From Cherax quadricarinatus (lineage: Eukaryota; Arthropoda; Malacostraca; Decapoda; Parastacidae), in contig NC_091298.1 in the NCBI RefSeq assembly GCF_038502225.1, positions 39,234,120 through 39,298,119 of the forward strand: DNA of 64,000 nt, in the 5' to 3' direction. Below the pieces are notes generated by a model. It saw nothing but the letters and a program-made list of their open reading frames with translations, was not told where the DNA came from and made no database searches. Both the position numbers and the translations under genes were made by a program. This document shows positions 44,666 through 54,783 of this stretch, in pieces (within the stretch, counting starts at the first letter, position 1; every line of letters starts with the position of its first letter).

Positions 44666-44851
44666 CAAAAAGGCACAATACCGTGACTGGAACGATACTC
44701 AAATAACCCGCACATAAAAGACAGAAGCTTACGACGACGTTTCGGTCCGACTTGGACCATTGACAAAGTCACACTGTGACTTTGTCAATGGTCCAAGTCG
44801 GACCGAAACGTCGTCGTAAGCTTCTGTCTTTTATGTGCGGGTTATTTGAGT
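44660..44851. mobile_element. 192-bp palindromic insertion in pol with 13-bp target duplication
   Basis: Flanked by agagaagactcat at 44647-44659 and 44852-44864. Positions 44697-44773 and 44775-44851 are perfect 77-base inverted arms around a single C at 44774. The left 37 bases (44660-44696) are unpaired and AT-rich. Each arm contains GGTCC...GGACC followed by GAAACGTCG, resembling the stem II and downstream half of a hammerhead. Insertion plus duplication total 205 bases, which is not a multiple of three, but removing them puts the downstream integrase frame in register with the upstream frame. Confidence 0.92.
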
Positions 44852-44864
44852 AGAGAAGACTCAT

Positions 44865-45782
44865 CTCATAAAATCCACCCAGCCTTTCGAAAGATTGAAT
44901 ATAGATTTCAAAGGACCTCTACCAAGCACAAATCAGAATAGGTATTTCCTTAACATAGTAGATGAATATTCAAGGTTTCCCTTTGTATTCCCCTGTGCAA
45001 ATATGGCTGCTTCAACTGTTATTAGTTGTCTTTCACAGTTGTTCTCTATTTTTGGTATGCCAGCTTATATCCATTCAGACAGGGGATCCTCGTTCATGAG
45101 TAACGAACTTCAGGAGTTTTTGGCTAGCAAAGGTATTGCCTGCAGCAGAACAACAAGCTACAACCCTCAAGGCAATGGTCAAGTGGAGCGGTTCAATGGT
45201 ACTATATGGAAGGCAGTTACAATGACATTGAAGTCGCGCAATCTACCTGTTCAACACTGGCAAACTGTCCTACCTGATGCTCTTCACTCTATTAGATCAC
45301 TGCTGTGCACAGCTACTAATGCAACCCCTCATGAAAGACTCCTCAACTATTCACGTCGTTCCTCTACGGGAGCCTCCGTGCCCACTTGGTTATGTCATCC
45401 TGGACCCGTTCTCCTGAAGAGTCACCGTAGGATGAACAAGACGGATCCTTTAGTGGAAGAGGTAGAGCTCCTGCAAGCTAATCCACATTATGCCCACATT
45501 CGCTACCAAAATGGTGAAGAGACTACAGTATCTACAAGACATTTAGCCCCAGTTGAAATCCCTATTAGTGTGGAATCTCAAGATACACCAATAGATGTGA
45601 AAGATGCTTCGTTTTCTCCTGGAAAGCCCCTTGAGACTACCCCTATGGAAATAGAGGATTCTGCTCCAGCAGTTAATCAAACCCCGCTGGAAAATATCGA
45701 ACCTGGTGAAGAGGATCAAGGGCTACGAAGGTCGGGACGTGTACGTCGCCCACCTAACAGTTTGGGAGATTACTGTCTCTGA
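44865..45782 (+). CDS. Gypsy-type integrase core and C-terminus
   Basis: Open from the end of the target duplication; the first Met is at 44895. The catalytic triad is visible: NIDFKGPLP (first Asp), YIHSDRGSSF (second Asp) and GNGQVERFNG (Glu). These lie at the usual spacing for retroviral-type integrases, including the 35-residue gap before the Glu. The C-terminal region includes VPTWLCHPGPVLLKSHR and a short acidic tail ending RRSGRVRRPPNSLGDYCL. It would join the cDNA to the host chromosome. It is separated from the N-terminal zinc domain only by the palindromic insertion, so it was one frame with 41990-44665 before that event. Confidence 0.9.
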   Translation, partial: LIKSTQPFERLNIDFKGPLPSTNQNRYFLNIVDEYSRFPFVFPCANMAASTVISCLSQLFSIFGMPAYIHSDRGSSFMSNELQEFLASKGIACSRTTSYNPQGNGQVERFNGTIWKAVTMTLKSRNLPVQHWQTVLPDALHSIRSLLCTATNATPHERLLNYSRRSSTGASVPTWLCHPGPVLLKSHRRMNKTDPLVEEVELLQANPHYAHIRYQNGEETTVSTRHLAPVEIPISVESQDTPIDVKDASFSPGKPLETTPMEIEDSAPAVNQTPLENIEPGEEDQGLRRSGRVRRPPNSLGDYCL

Positions 45783-45788
45783 TATTTT

Positions 45789-45800
45789 AGAAGGGGGAGA
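45789..45800 (+). promoter_or_regulatory. Polypurine tract of the Gypsy-type element
   Basis: agaagggggaga, one base before the 3' LTR start at 45802. Its purine-only composition and position fit the plus-strand primer site. Confidence 0.85.
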
Positions 45801-45801
45801 T

Positions 45802-46137
45802 TGTAGTGATACTGGTCCTGTGGGGAGCAGCAGCAGGATAATACTGCACCACCTCTTGGGGCCCTTAACAACAATAACAGTTTGGTGTGTGTCATGGGCG
45901 CCAACACGTGGTGTGTGATTCTCTCCTACTATATCCATTTATCAGTGATGCAGATTACATGGTGAGTTTAAATATGTGGCCTGTAGTTATAACTTTTCTC
46001 TTGACATATGCAAGACATCACCATCCCTGTAGAAGCCATTATTAGATGTACTAGTCATTATATTTTGTTGTTGCAGAAGTACTATGAAGATTCTATGTTC
46101 AATAAAGCCTAGAGATAAGGCCTGTGTTTCTATCACA
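45802..46137 (+). repeat. 3' LTR of the Gypsy-type element
   Basis: 336 bases, same length and ends as the 5' LTR, three differences. It is followed by the repeated 28-base host word. Confidence 0.95.
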
Positions 46138-47261
46138 TTAGGCCAGGGGGAAGGCTGGCCTTTAGTAAATCAAATTAAGGTGTGTGGGATTGTGCATATG
46201 AAAAAACATACAGGATGCGAGGAAGGTGAATTCAAGTGAGGCTGTATAGAGGGTTTTAGGTCGTTTGACAGGATTGAGGGAAGGAGGCCTGTCTATACAT
46301 CAGCGTGCAATTGTGGTGAATGTGCTTTTGTTCAGTAAGTTGTGGCATGTATTTATCCGTTAAATCCATATGATGAGAAGCGTATGTTAACGCGTGTATA
46401 TAGATATATTTGGGGTTCAGGATGTGATTGGTTAACGAGGGATGTGGTGTCTCTTCCGGTTAGCTGGGGTGGCCTGGGGTTAATGAATCTGCATAAATAG
46501 ACTGTTAGACATGTATGTCAAGCATAGCTACTTGAGGGAGGGTAGAATGGCTGGCACAGGTTTGACCTGGATAAGAAGGGACTTGGTACGTTGGTTGAAC
46601 GGCACGGACGTAAAGAGATGTGAGGACATGTTGAGGATGCTAATTTATATAAGAGATCCACGCAAGATCAAGATTGGCAAACTGGCACTGGTAGAGGGCA
46701 GGGAGGTAGTGGCCAAGGTGGAAGGAATATATCCAATGTATGCATGGAAGGACATATGGGGTCGTTTAAAAGCGTTACGGTTACGGGCCAAGGTCAGAGA
46801 GATAATGTTTAAATTTTTACATAATATACTGCCGTCTGGGGAAGTGTTAGCGAATAGGCGCGTGCAGGAGGGAGGGCAGTGTTGTGTGTGTGGGGATCTT
46901 GATACGGTTTTTCATGCAGTTTATTTCTGTACGAGATTGGAACCCGTAAGGTTGTGGTTTAGTAGGGTTTTACGAATGGTGGGTGGGGGTGGGATTAGTG
47001 TCTTAAGAGCTATAAGTTTAGATGTGGGGGGGGGTCGGAACACCGGTACAAAATGCAATCGGATATTTAGTGACGGATTTTGTATACACATCATGGATAT
47101 ATAAGCATTTATCTGTGTGGGAGAGAATCAGAGCACTGGTAGCGATTTTTTATGGTACACAGCAGCGAAATAAAGACATTACAGGAAACAGATGGTTTTT
47201 ATTATTTTCGGAGGGATATTGCAGATTCCATGTCAGGGATTTATGGGCGTTAATACCTTAG
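46138..47261 (+). pseudogene. Copy B ORF2, C-terminal part after the Gypsy insertion
   Basis: Continues copy B from the interrupted reverse transcriptase. The first part (46138-46510) has several stops and frame changes but preserves words matching copies A and C (HQRAIVVNVLL-like and YIWGSGCDWL-like). The next open part (46511-47104) has VEGIYPMYAWKDIWGR, REIMFKFLHNILPSG and the cysteine motif CCVCGDLDTVFHAVYFC. A frame change at about 47030 moves the last residues (YLVTDFVYTSW and YCRFHVRDLWAL) to the frame ending at 47261. It is non-functional. Confidence 0.85.
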
Positions 47262-48668
47262 AGGGTACACGAGGCTGGCTTCTTGAATATGGGCGTGTGG
47301 AGGTGGCACATGATTGGTACAGGTGCGGTATAATGTATAAATGCTAGGTATGATCGTTAGTTATGATGACGTTTTACTCATACACATATATATAATATTA
47401 CTTGGATACTTACATTGATGTGGGTTAAGGGAGTGGATCTCTTGTAAAGCAAACTCATGCATTGCATGACAGGTGTTACGTAAAAGCACCTCGTGCAACT
47501 TATATTTATAGTTTTTCATTTTATACTTTCCTTGTATTAGCCATGTAGCTGTTACCTGGTAACGTTCTGCTTGAGGATTCCTGGGATACATGTTAGGAAT
47601 ATGACTAGATATGAAAGTTAACAATATGTGTTTCTGTACGTAGTCCTATTACCCATATTTGATCACTGTTGTGGATGCGATGATTAGTGTAACGTTTTTC
47701 CTTTGACAGTTTAGTGGATGTATCGCTCGTTTTCTTCTGTGTGTATTTTGTTTATATAATCTTCAATAATGTGTGTGTGTATATCAGGTTTGAATGTGTG
47801 GTGTGTGTATGTTGCATAATGTTACTTGTATTAGCAATTCAGAATTATCCCATGCTATTAAGTGGAACCCTTTGTGTATTGTACTGAATATGTTTTGTAT
47901 CACTGCAGTAATCCAGTAGACTGAGTACCGGAATCATTACATATTGTTCGTATTTGGATATTTTGTTATATAGGCACTTGCTTATGTACAATGTCCGTTT
48001 AAAGGCTTTAATGACATAAGATCAAACACTAATGTATATTATAGATGTAACGTTTCTCTTTGTTTATAATAATGTATATAATATGTTTTTGATTAGTGTA
48101 ACGTAGAATTTGTGTAATCTTGTTTTCCTTAGGCTAGGTACATAATGCATAGGGGACGGGCGACAATTTATATCAACACAAAGTTAACCGTTCTAGCGTA
48201 TATATTGATAAGGGTAATTATACTTTCTGTGAATGAAATGAAATATGATACTTTGTTTATTCAATGTATTGCATTGTTTTAAATAAATAAAAAAAATAAA
48301 AAAAAATAATATGGTTAGGTATGAAGTCTTATAATAACATGATACTGCATAATTTTGTTTAATGTAGTGTTTTCAAACCATATATCTGTATATTGGGGAA
48401 AAGTGTTTTCGTTGCAATCTAAGTTAAGGGGTAGAGGGTTGTGCCACACTTGCGTGGCAGCAAGGGTTTCTCATCCTGCCCTTTGCAGGTTTTGAGTGAG
48501 TGTTAACAGATGTGTGGGGGTTTAGTGTTCTTTGGATTGGTGTGGTATAAATTATGTTGCTATTGTGAATTGTGAAAGTTTTGACAATGTTCCTTTTATT
48601 GGACAACATTTTTCTGCTAGTGTGCTTTTATGTATTGTGTAAGTTTTTAAATAAAATAAAAAAAAAAT
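47262..48668 (+). other. 3' UTR of copy B and a second A-tailed 3' end
   Basis: Non-coding, rich in gtgtgtgta and taacgtttc words. One A-rich tail is at about 48278-48308 (aaataaataaaaaaaataaa) and another at about 48648-48668 (aaataaaataaaaaaaaaa). The first fits the end of copy B. The stretch 48310-48668 may be a separate, strongly 5'-truncated 3' end of a related element. No gene was recognised. Confidence 0.55.
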
Positions 48669-49012
48669 ATTTGTACTTGTAAAAAATTATTACTTTTTAT
48701 CTTAACGTAAATGTAAAAATATATAAATTTAAGGGAATATAATAAATTTTTACAGAGGACTTAATTTTAAATGACTTCTTGCTAATTGATGAATGTTACC
48801 ATTACCATTACCATTACCATTACCATTAGAATAAAAGCAAAGTATGTTAAACCATTAGAAGAGTTTGTTATAAGCTCAAAAATGTACTGAAATGAAAATT
48901 AGACAATCTAATGGAAAAAAGTGTGAATTATTCACTGTAACTAAATACTTGCGAAATCTTACTGACACTAGAGTGGATAACACACAGGCCAGTGAGTTTT
49001 ACGACGCCCTTG

Positions 49013-49111
49013 TTATAGGAACGACCCCAGTGATAACACGACTTGTTATAGGAACGACCCCAGTGATAACACGACTTCTTATAGGAACGACCCCAGTGAT
49101 AACACGACTTT
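49013..49111. repeat. 33-bp tandem array, three copies
   Basis: Same unit as at 30376-30507, one copy fewer. The first copy carries a g for c change at its end (acttg instead of acttc). Confidence 0.9.
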
Positions 49112-49181
49112 GTGACTTCTGTGATAAGCAAACTCATCGAATGGTGGGACAGAACCCACTGCTTGCTAGTTCCGGGCTGAG

Positions 49182-49190
49182 GTGGTGATG

Positions 49191-49248
<58 letters not shown>

Positions 49249-49258
49249 CAGTAGCAGT

Positions 49259-49350
<92 letters not shown>
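49182..49350. repeat. Compound (GGT)n(AGT)n(AGC)n microsatellite
   Basis: GGT units to about 49200, AGT to about 49250, then roughly thirty AGC units to 49350. The Val, Ala and Leu homopolymer reading frames here are artefacts of the repeat. Confidence 0.95.
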
Positions 49351-49351
<1 letters not shown>

Positions 49352-49695
49352 TTCACCGGCTCTGCCCTCGCCTGGGTCTTTTCCAGATGGTGACCCGGCG
49401 AGAAACCTGGGCTGAGCTTGCCATAGTTCTCTCTGCTCAGTGACACAAAGTAAGAAACTGTGAAGACATAAACTAACGTCTGATAATCATGGCACCATAA
49501 CCCTGACAAACAATGGCTTGGTTTCTATGGTCTGATTCATAAAAAAGCATACATTTATTGTTATTATCTTTGCTAATGACCAACTCTTATAAAATATTAT
49601 CCTACATTTGGTTCTGCGTAAATTACGTCGCATTTTTGTGCATCAAAGTTGCCGTTAAAATAATTCTGTTGACTGGATAGCGATATTATTTTCGG
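49351..49695. other. Unassigned spacer
   Basis: Contains a stretch reading ggtgacccggcgagaaacctggg. No gene or element was recognised before the small minisatellite. Confidence 0.5.
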
Positions 49696-49797
49696 CAGTC
49701 ATGAAGGAACCCATTATGGTAGTCATGAAGGAAGACATTATGGTAGTCATGAAGGAACCCATTATGGTAGTCATGAAGGAATACATTATGGCAGTTG
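49696..49797. repeat. Small 24-bp minisatellite block
   Basis: About four to five units of the same 24-bp monomer as the large array at 57101-63842 (cagtcatgaaggaa...attatgg). It has the variants ggtagtc and aaccca. It ends in attatggcag directly before ttgttgcaacccctg. Confidence 0.95.
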
Positions 49798-50005
49798 TTG
49801 CAACCCCTGAATGGGTCACAATGTATATAATGTAGGATTGTCTGCATCGCTATTGGGCCGTGCAGACCCCCTTGCCTGACGCTCCTCAGTAACCTGACAG
49901 CAGTGGTACGAGGAGGTGTTGTGCATTCGCTGCCTGGATGAGGTAGAGTGCGGTCGTGCTTTGCACCCCTCTACTGTTTCCCAGACGAGCTAATCAGTCA
50001 ACGAC

Positions 50006-51412
50006 ATGGCGCCAGGTGTGCGCAGGAGAGTGAATACTGTGGGCATTGAACTTATTAGTGGGGCTTTAACACCTACGTCAGTCGATGTGTTATTGCCCAA
50101 AATTATACGAGAGACATATGGCATCAGAGACAAGGATTTATATGGAGTGGCACTGAACGGTGTATATAGAATTTTCGTGAAAGTGCTAACTGCTCAAGTA
50201 TACGAGGCTTTGGTTGATCGTTACCAAGATGTCAGCATTACTGTAACACCGGCAGTGAGGGTCAAGTTGATTGATGTATCACGACATTATTCGTGGGTTA
50301 AGCTCCGCAACGTGCCTTTTGAGGCTGATGAGGTAGATATTCGAAATGTTTTCGAACGTTATGGAACTGTACATCTGGCCCAACCTGGCAAATGGGTAAA
50401 AGGTGCTTACACAGGATTTCCTGAGGGTTCTTTTAATCTCAAGATGACGCTTAGGCATCCTATACCCTCGTATGTGTATCTCGAAGAGTTTAGAACCCAG
50501 GTAATGGTAGCGTATGCGGGGCAGAGACGTACGTGCCGACTGTGTGGCGAATTTGACCATATGGCGGCAGACTGTGGCAAGCGGAGTATGGCTCCTGGGC
50601 CAGCAAGGGGCGGAGCACCTGCGCATGAGCACCCGATGCCTAAGGAAGAACGGGGGCAAGGAGGAGGGCGTGGTCGCATGTGGAGTGAAGAGGTAGTGGC
50701 TCCTCCAGTGGAATCGGAAGAAGTGGTGATCCATGAATCACCTGGCCCATCAACAGTGGCTCCTGGGCCGGCAAGGGGCGGAGCACCTGCGCATGAGCAC
50801 CCGATGCCTAAAGAAGAACGGGTGCAAGGAGGAGGGCGTGGTCGCATGTGGAGTGAAGTGGTGGTGGCTCCTCCTGGGGAATCGGAAGAAGTGGTGATCC
50901 ATGAATCACCTGGCCCATCAACAGTACAGTTGTCAAGTGAGGAGGTACAGGAGGGCGCAGCAGTGAAGGCTATTGAGGAGGAATTGGAGACGGTGATACA
51001 GGCTATGTTACAGTCTACGGAGGTGGAGAGTTACAGCGACCAAGACCCTGGGATCAGGGCAGAAGGTGTGTGTGGGGAAGGGGAGGATCAGGTGGCACCT
51101 GTGGTGGACAGTGCGAGTGCCATGGAGGGGCATGGAGGCGGATTAAGGGTGGTAGAGGTGGAAGTCCATTGTGCTGGCTCCCAGGACTCAGATATGGAAA
51201 CTGAGGGAGCTACAAGGAAAAGGGCAGCAGCGTCAGATTCGGACGATGTTCTGACACCGGCGCAAAGGCCGGGGAAAAAGACATGGGGTTATGGTACCCA
51301 GAGTGACTCTGCGAGAGGGCCACAACAGAAGGGGGGGGATGGTTGGGAAGGAGGGGGGAATCTGTGGCAAAGGCACAGTCCAGGGGAACGGTCTGAAAGG
51401 GAAGAATCTTGA
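50006..51412 (+). CDS. Copy C ORF1: RRM-like/zinc-knuckle RNA-binding protein
   Basis: A 468-residue open frame starting at the ATG in acgacatggcgcc. Motifs in order: ETYGIRDKDLYGVALNG, YRIFVKV, the RRM-like HYSWVKLRNVPFEADEVDI and VFERYGTVHLA, then the knuckle CRLCGEFDHMAADC at about residue 178-191. A 56-residue segment (GPARGGAPAHEHPMP to SPGPSTV) occurs twice in tandem (50590-50757 and 50758-50925). The tail is acidic and ends with KRAAASDSDDVLTPAQRPG, shared with copies A and B. The protein is expected to bind element RNA. Its frame is intact, and the internal duplication is specific to this copy. Confidence 0.9.
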   Translation: MAPGVRRRVNTVGIELISGALTPTSVDVLLPKIIRETYGIRDKDLYGVALNGVYRIFVKVLTAQVYEALVDRYQDVSITVTPAVRVKLIDVSRHYSWVKLRNVPFEADEVDIRNVFERYGTVHLAQPGKWVKGAYTGFPEGSFNLKMTLRHPIPSYVYLEEFRTQVMVAYAGQRRTCRLCGEFDHMAADCGKRSMAPGPARGGAPAHEHPMPKEERGQGGGRGRMWSEEVVAPPVESEEVVIHESPGPSTVAPGPARGGAPAHEHPMPKEERVQGGGRGRMWSEVVVAPPGESEEVVIHESPGPSTVQLSSEEVQEGAAVKAIEEELETVIQAMLQSTEVESYSDQDPGIRAEGVCGEGEDQVAPVVDSASAMEGHGGGLRVVEVEVHCAGSQDSDMETEGATRKRAAASDSDDVLTPAQRPGKKTWGYGTQSDSARGPQQKGGDGWEGGGNLWQRHSPGERSEREES

Positions 51413-51437
51413 CATGAGGCGGGGAAGGAAGCCTTAA

Positions 51438-54400
51438 ACTGGCCTCAGGTGTGTAACAATAAATATTAATGGTCTGTGTGATGGTGTTAAACGGGAGTGC
51501 TTCAGGATGTTTTTGAATAGGTATAAGGTTGACGTAGCTTTTGTGCAGGAGCACAATTTTAAGCTTGGTCGTGAATTAGTGGTGCCTGGGTATCAGGCTT
51601 ATGTGTTGCCGTCTGAGCATTTAAAAGGAGGAGTGGGTGTGTTGATCAGGGAGGCGGGCCCGTTTGTATTGCATAGGAAAGCGGGGGGGCGGGGGGAGAG
51701 TATTACGTGTGGAAGGATGGTGGATGGGAGAGAGAGTGGCGTTTGTGTGTGTGTATGCCCCAGCAGAAAGTGACGTGCAGGTGAAGATGGATTTTGTGCG
51801 GGAGGAGCTCGTGTATTACCTACGCACGTTACCGTCTGTGGCGATTGTGGGGGGGGATTGGAATTGTGTAATTAAGAAGACAGACGTGGAACCCAGAGGA
51901 GCGGGATATTTTTCCTCAGTCTTGGGGGGCCTGCTTAGAGATCTTCAGTTACGTGATGCTTTCGGGGGAGGTCTGTGGGAGGTGGAACATACGTTTATAA
52001 GAAGGGGATATGCGGCTCGTTTGGACAGGTTATATTTATCTCAGAGGGTTTTGGTAGAGTCTTTTAAAACTATAGAGATGGTGTCTTCCGATCATAGGGC
52101 GGTATTAGTGGAGGTGGGATGGGATGCTTTGGCTCGTAGGCAGGGAAGTTATTGGAAACTGAACACGATGGTTTTGGGGGATAGGGAGGGAGTGGAAGCG
52201 TTTGCAATATTTTGGGAACAGCTCTGTGCCGACAGAAGAACTGAGGAAGACGTGGTAGGATGGTGGGATAGTGTGGCTAAGTTACGAATACGTCATTTTT
52301 ATGTAAGGGAGGGCAAATGCATTAATCAATTGCGGTATGGTTTGTCAAATTACTTAGAATCTAGATTACGGAATTGTTACGAGGGGGGGGCGGTGGCCGG
52401 GGTGTACCCGGTGGAGGATATACACATGTTGAAGGACAGAATACGGGATTTGCAAGAAGAACGTTTTGCAGCTGTACGGGTACAGGCGGGGTTAGACGAA
52501 GTACTCTGGGGCGACAAGCCATCAGCTTGTGTGCTGAGAGGACAGAAGGTACGACAGCGAACGACTACAATACCGGGTTTGCAAGTCATATCTTCTGTGG
52601 GGGGTTTTAGAGAGGGTCAGGTATTAAGGGACACCAAGGGGATGAGTGCATATGCAGATAGATGGTTTGAGGAATACGAGAAAAGTAGTGGGGTGGATGG
52701 TGAGGTTCTTGGGAAGGTATGTGAGTATGTGCCGTGCAAACTGGGGAGGAGTGATCGGGAGGCACTGGGTGGGGTCATTGAGGAGGGGGAAATATGGAGA
52801 GCCCTTATGGACATGAGGAAGGGTAAGGCACCCGGGATCGATGGTTTACCTAGCGAATTTTATGTACAGCACTGGGGTCTGCTTAGGGGTTTCCTAGTAA
52901 GGTTAATGAATGCCAGGAAAGACGGAGGTAAGATGGGAGAATCTCAGGCAATGGCGGTGGTGGTGTTGGTCCCAAAGGGTAAACAGCAGAGTACCCTTCG
53001 GGATTATCGAGCCATTTCATTGCTTTGTGCTGATTATAAATTATTTGCGAAAATTCTTGGGAATCGGCTTAAATGTGTTGTGGGGAGGGTCGTGTTTGAG
53101 TCTCAGTTTGGTTTACCTGGTAGGTCAATGAGCGCGGGCCACGGGATTATCAAGGGGTTCCTGGAGGACATGGAAAGGGAAAGAGGGGCGTTGGTGGCGT
53201 TGGATTGGCAAGGGGCTTATGATAGGGTGGAAAGAAAGGCTTTGAGGGATATTCTCCTACGACAGGGGTTTGGCGAAGAAATAGTGGGGTGGGTGGATAC
53301 GTTGTACTCAAACGCGAAGGTAAGGGTGCAAATCAATGGGTGTGTGGGGGGGGGAGTCAACATGGAGTGGGGTCTTCGACAGGGATGTCCTTTATCACAA
53401 ATATTGTTTGCATGTGTTCAGGATCCCTTTTATAGGATGGTGGAGGATCGTCTAAGGACGGGGGGGAGGGATGATGAGCTGAAGCCGTGGCCTGGTTTGG
53501 TGGGCTATGTTGATGATACCACTATTTTGGCAAGTGAGGAGACACGGTTAGGACTTTTGGGGGAAGTTGTACACACTTTTGGGAGAGCTACTGGGATGAA
53601 GGTAAATCTGGAAAAGTCAATGATCATGGGGCTGGGAGAGTGGACAGAGAGATTAGATTGGGGATGTGATGTTGTGCAGCGGAGGACCGGGAGTCTGAAA
53701 ATCTGCGGTGTCATGTATGAGGCTGACCTGAGTGCTGCAAGGGTTAGCAATTCGAATAGGATGGTGGAACAGGTGCAGCGACGGTTGGGAATGCTGCGAC
53801 CTCACCATTTAACCCTTAGGCAACGTGTAATTGTCATCAATGTGTTACTATATAGTAAAGTCTGGTTTGTTTCGGCTGTGATGCCGTTAACAGGAACGGC
53901 GATCACGAGTATTCTTAGAATGGTGTTCAAATTTTTGTGGGGTTCAGGGTGCAACTGGTTGCGAAGGGAGGTAGTGACATTGCCGGTATGTAGGGGAGGG
54001 TTGGGTTTGTTGGACTTGAGAAAGCGCGTGAAATGTGTGTTTATTAAGAGGGAAGTGATGAGTGCAGGTGGATGGAGGGAGGGTCAGCTAGATAAGGTAC
54101 ATGCTCACCTGAGGAAATGGTATGGAGGGGCGGAAATGAAGGAATGCGAGACAGTGTTACGCGCCTTAATGTTAGCCAGGGAACCAGGAAAAGTAAAGGT
54201 GGGAACTTTGTGTAAATTGTTAGAGAGACATGTAGTGGCGCCGGTTGAAGGGATCTACCCCATGTATGCATGGGATGTAATATGGCGAAGATTTAGTAAA
54301 TTAAGGATACGACCTAGGGCGCGTGAGGTTATGTACCGTTTCCTGCATGAGATTTTGCCAACGGGAGCGATGCTCCGAGATAGGAGGGTTATTGAGGGTG

Positions 54401-54783
54401 GGGGGTGTGGCAGATGCAGTGGGGAAGAGACTGCGTATCATGTCGTCTATTTTTGTGAAGGTTTGGAGTGCATCAGGGTATGGATGCGTAAGGTAGTGGT
54501 GAGGGTGGGGGGTCAAGGTGTGGCGGTATTGCGAGAGTTGAGTCTTGATATGAGTGGTGTGGAGGAGAGTGTGGTAAGAGGTTTAGCATATGTCATCGTG
54601 GACTACATATATGTTTTATGGGGTATGAGGGGGAAGGTGGGTGGGGATGTGCTGAGAAGGACTTTGGCGGCGACGTTTTATCGAACTTTGTGTCGCAACA
54701 GAGACATTTTTGGGAAAAGATGGAAAGAGTATTTTTCTGAGGGTTATAGAGGACTAACAATAGGGAATTTATTGGCGTTATAA
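51438..54783 (+). CDS. Copy C ORF2: endonuclease-reverse transcriptase, one frame change at a G run
   Basis: The endonuclease starts near 51456 (TININGLCDGVKRECF) and has VAFVQEHNFKLGRE (Glu). Reading moves from one frame to the next around the G run at about 51682-51698. It then continues with VYAPAESDVQ, VGGDWNCVIKKTD, AARLDRLYLS and SDHRAVLVEV. The reverse transcriptase has GKAPGIDGLPSEFY, ISLLCADYKLFAKILGNRL, ALDWQGAYDRVE, LRQGCPLSQILF and the active site GYVDDTTIL (about 53500). The tail has VEGIYPMYAWDVIWRR and the cysteine motif CGRCSGEETAYHVVYFC. No ATG precedes TININGL in frame, so the start is uncertain; 51507 is the first Met. If the G-run length is a sequencing error, ORF2 is intact. 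Confidence 0.85.

Larger units (their letters stand above)
37524..46137 (+). mobile_element. Ty3/Gypsy-type LTR retrotransposon inserted in copy B
   Basis: Two 336-bp LTRs (37524-37859, 45802-46137) differ at only three positions. They start TGTAGTGATA and end TTCTATCACA. Inside are a gag-pol frame (41990-44665, then 44895-45782), a purine-rich tract before the 3' LTR, and a leader containing a CR1-like insertion. The order protease, reverse transcriptase, RNase H, integrase identifies the Ty3/Gypsy group. The host word of 28 bases before the 5' LTR (37496-37523) is repeated after the 3' LTR (46138-46165). Confidence 0.92.
48668..49350. repeat. Repeat block R, right copy (uninterrupted)
   Basis: Matches 29131-29275 plus 30183-30671. 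It contains the SINE-body words (gacttaattttaaatgac), five CCATTA units at about 48796-48829, three 33-bp units (49013-49111) and the compound trinucleotide array. It starts directly after an A-rich tail. Confidence 0.8.

Noticed and set aside
48928..49509. Poly-Leu or poly-Ala protein
   Set aside because: Generated by the AGC/AGT microsatellite, with no conserved flanking domain.
51680..51700. Programmed ribosomal frameshift in ORF2 of the Tx1-group family
   Set aside because: Copies A and C need shifts in different directions at this site and copy B has a stop instead, which fits indels in a G run.
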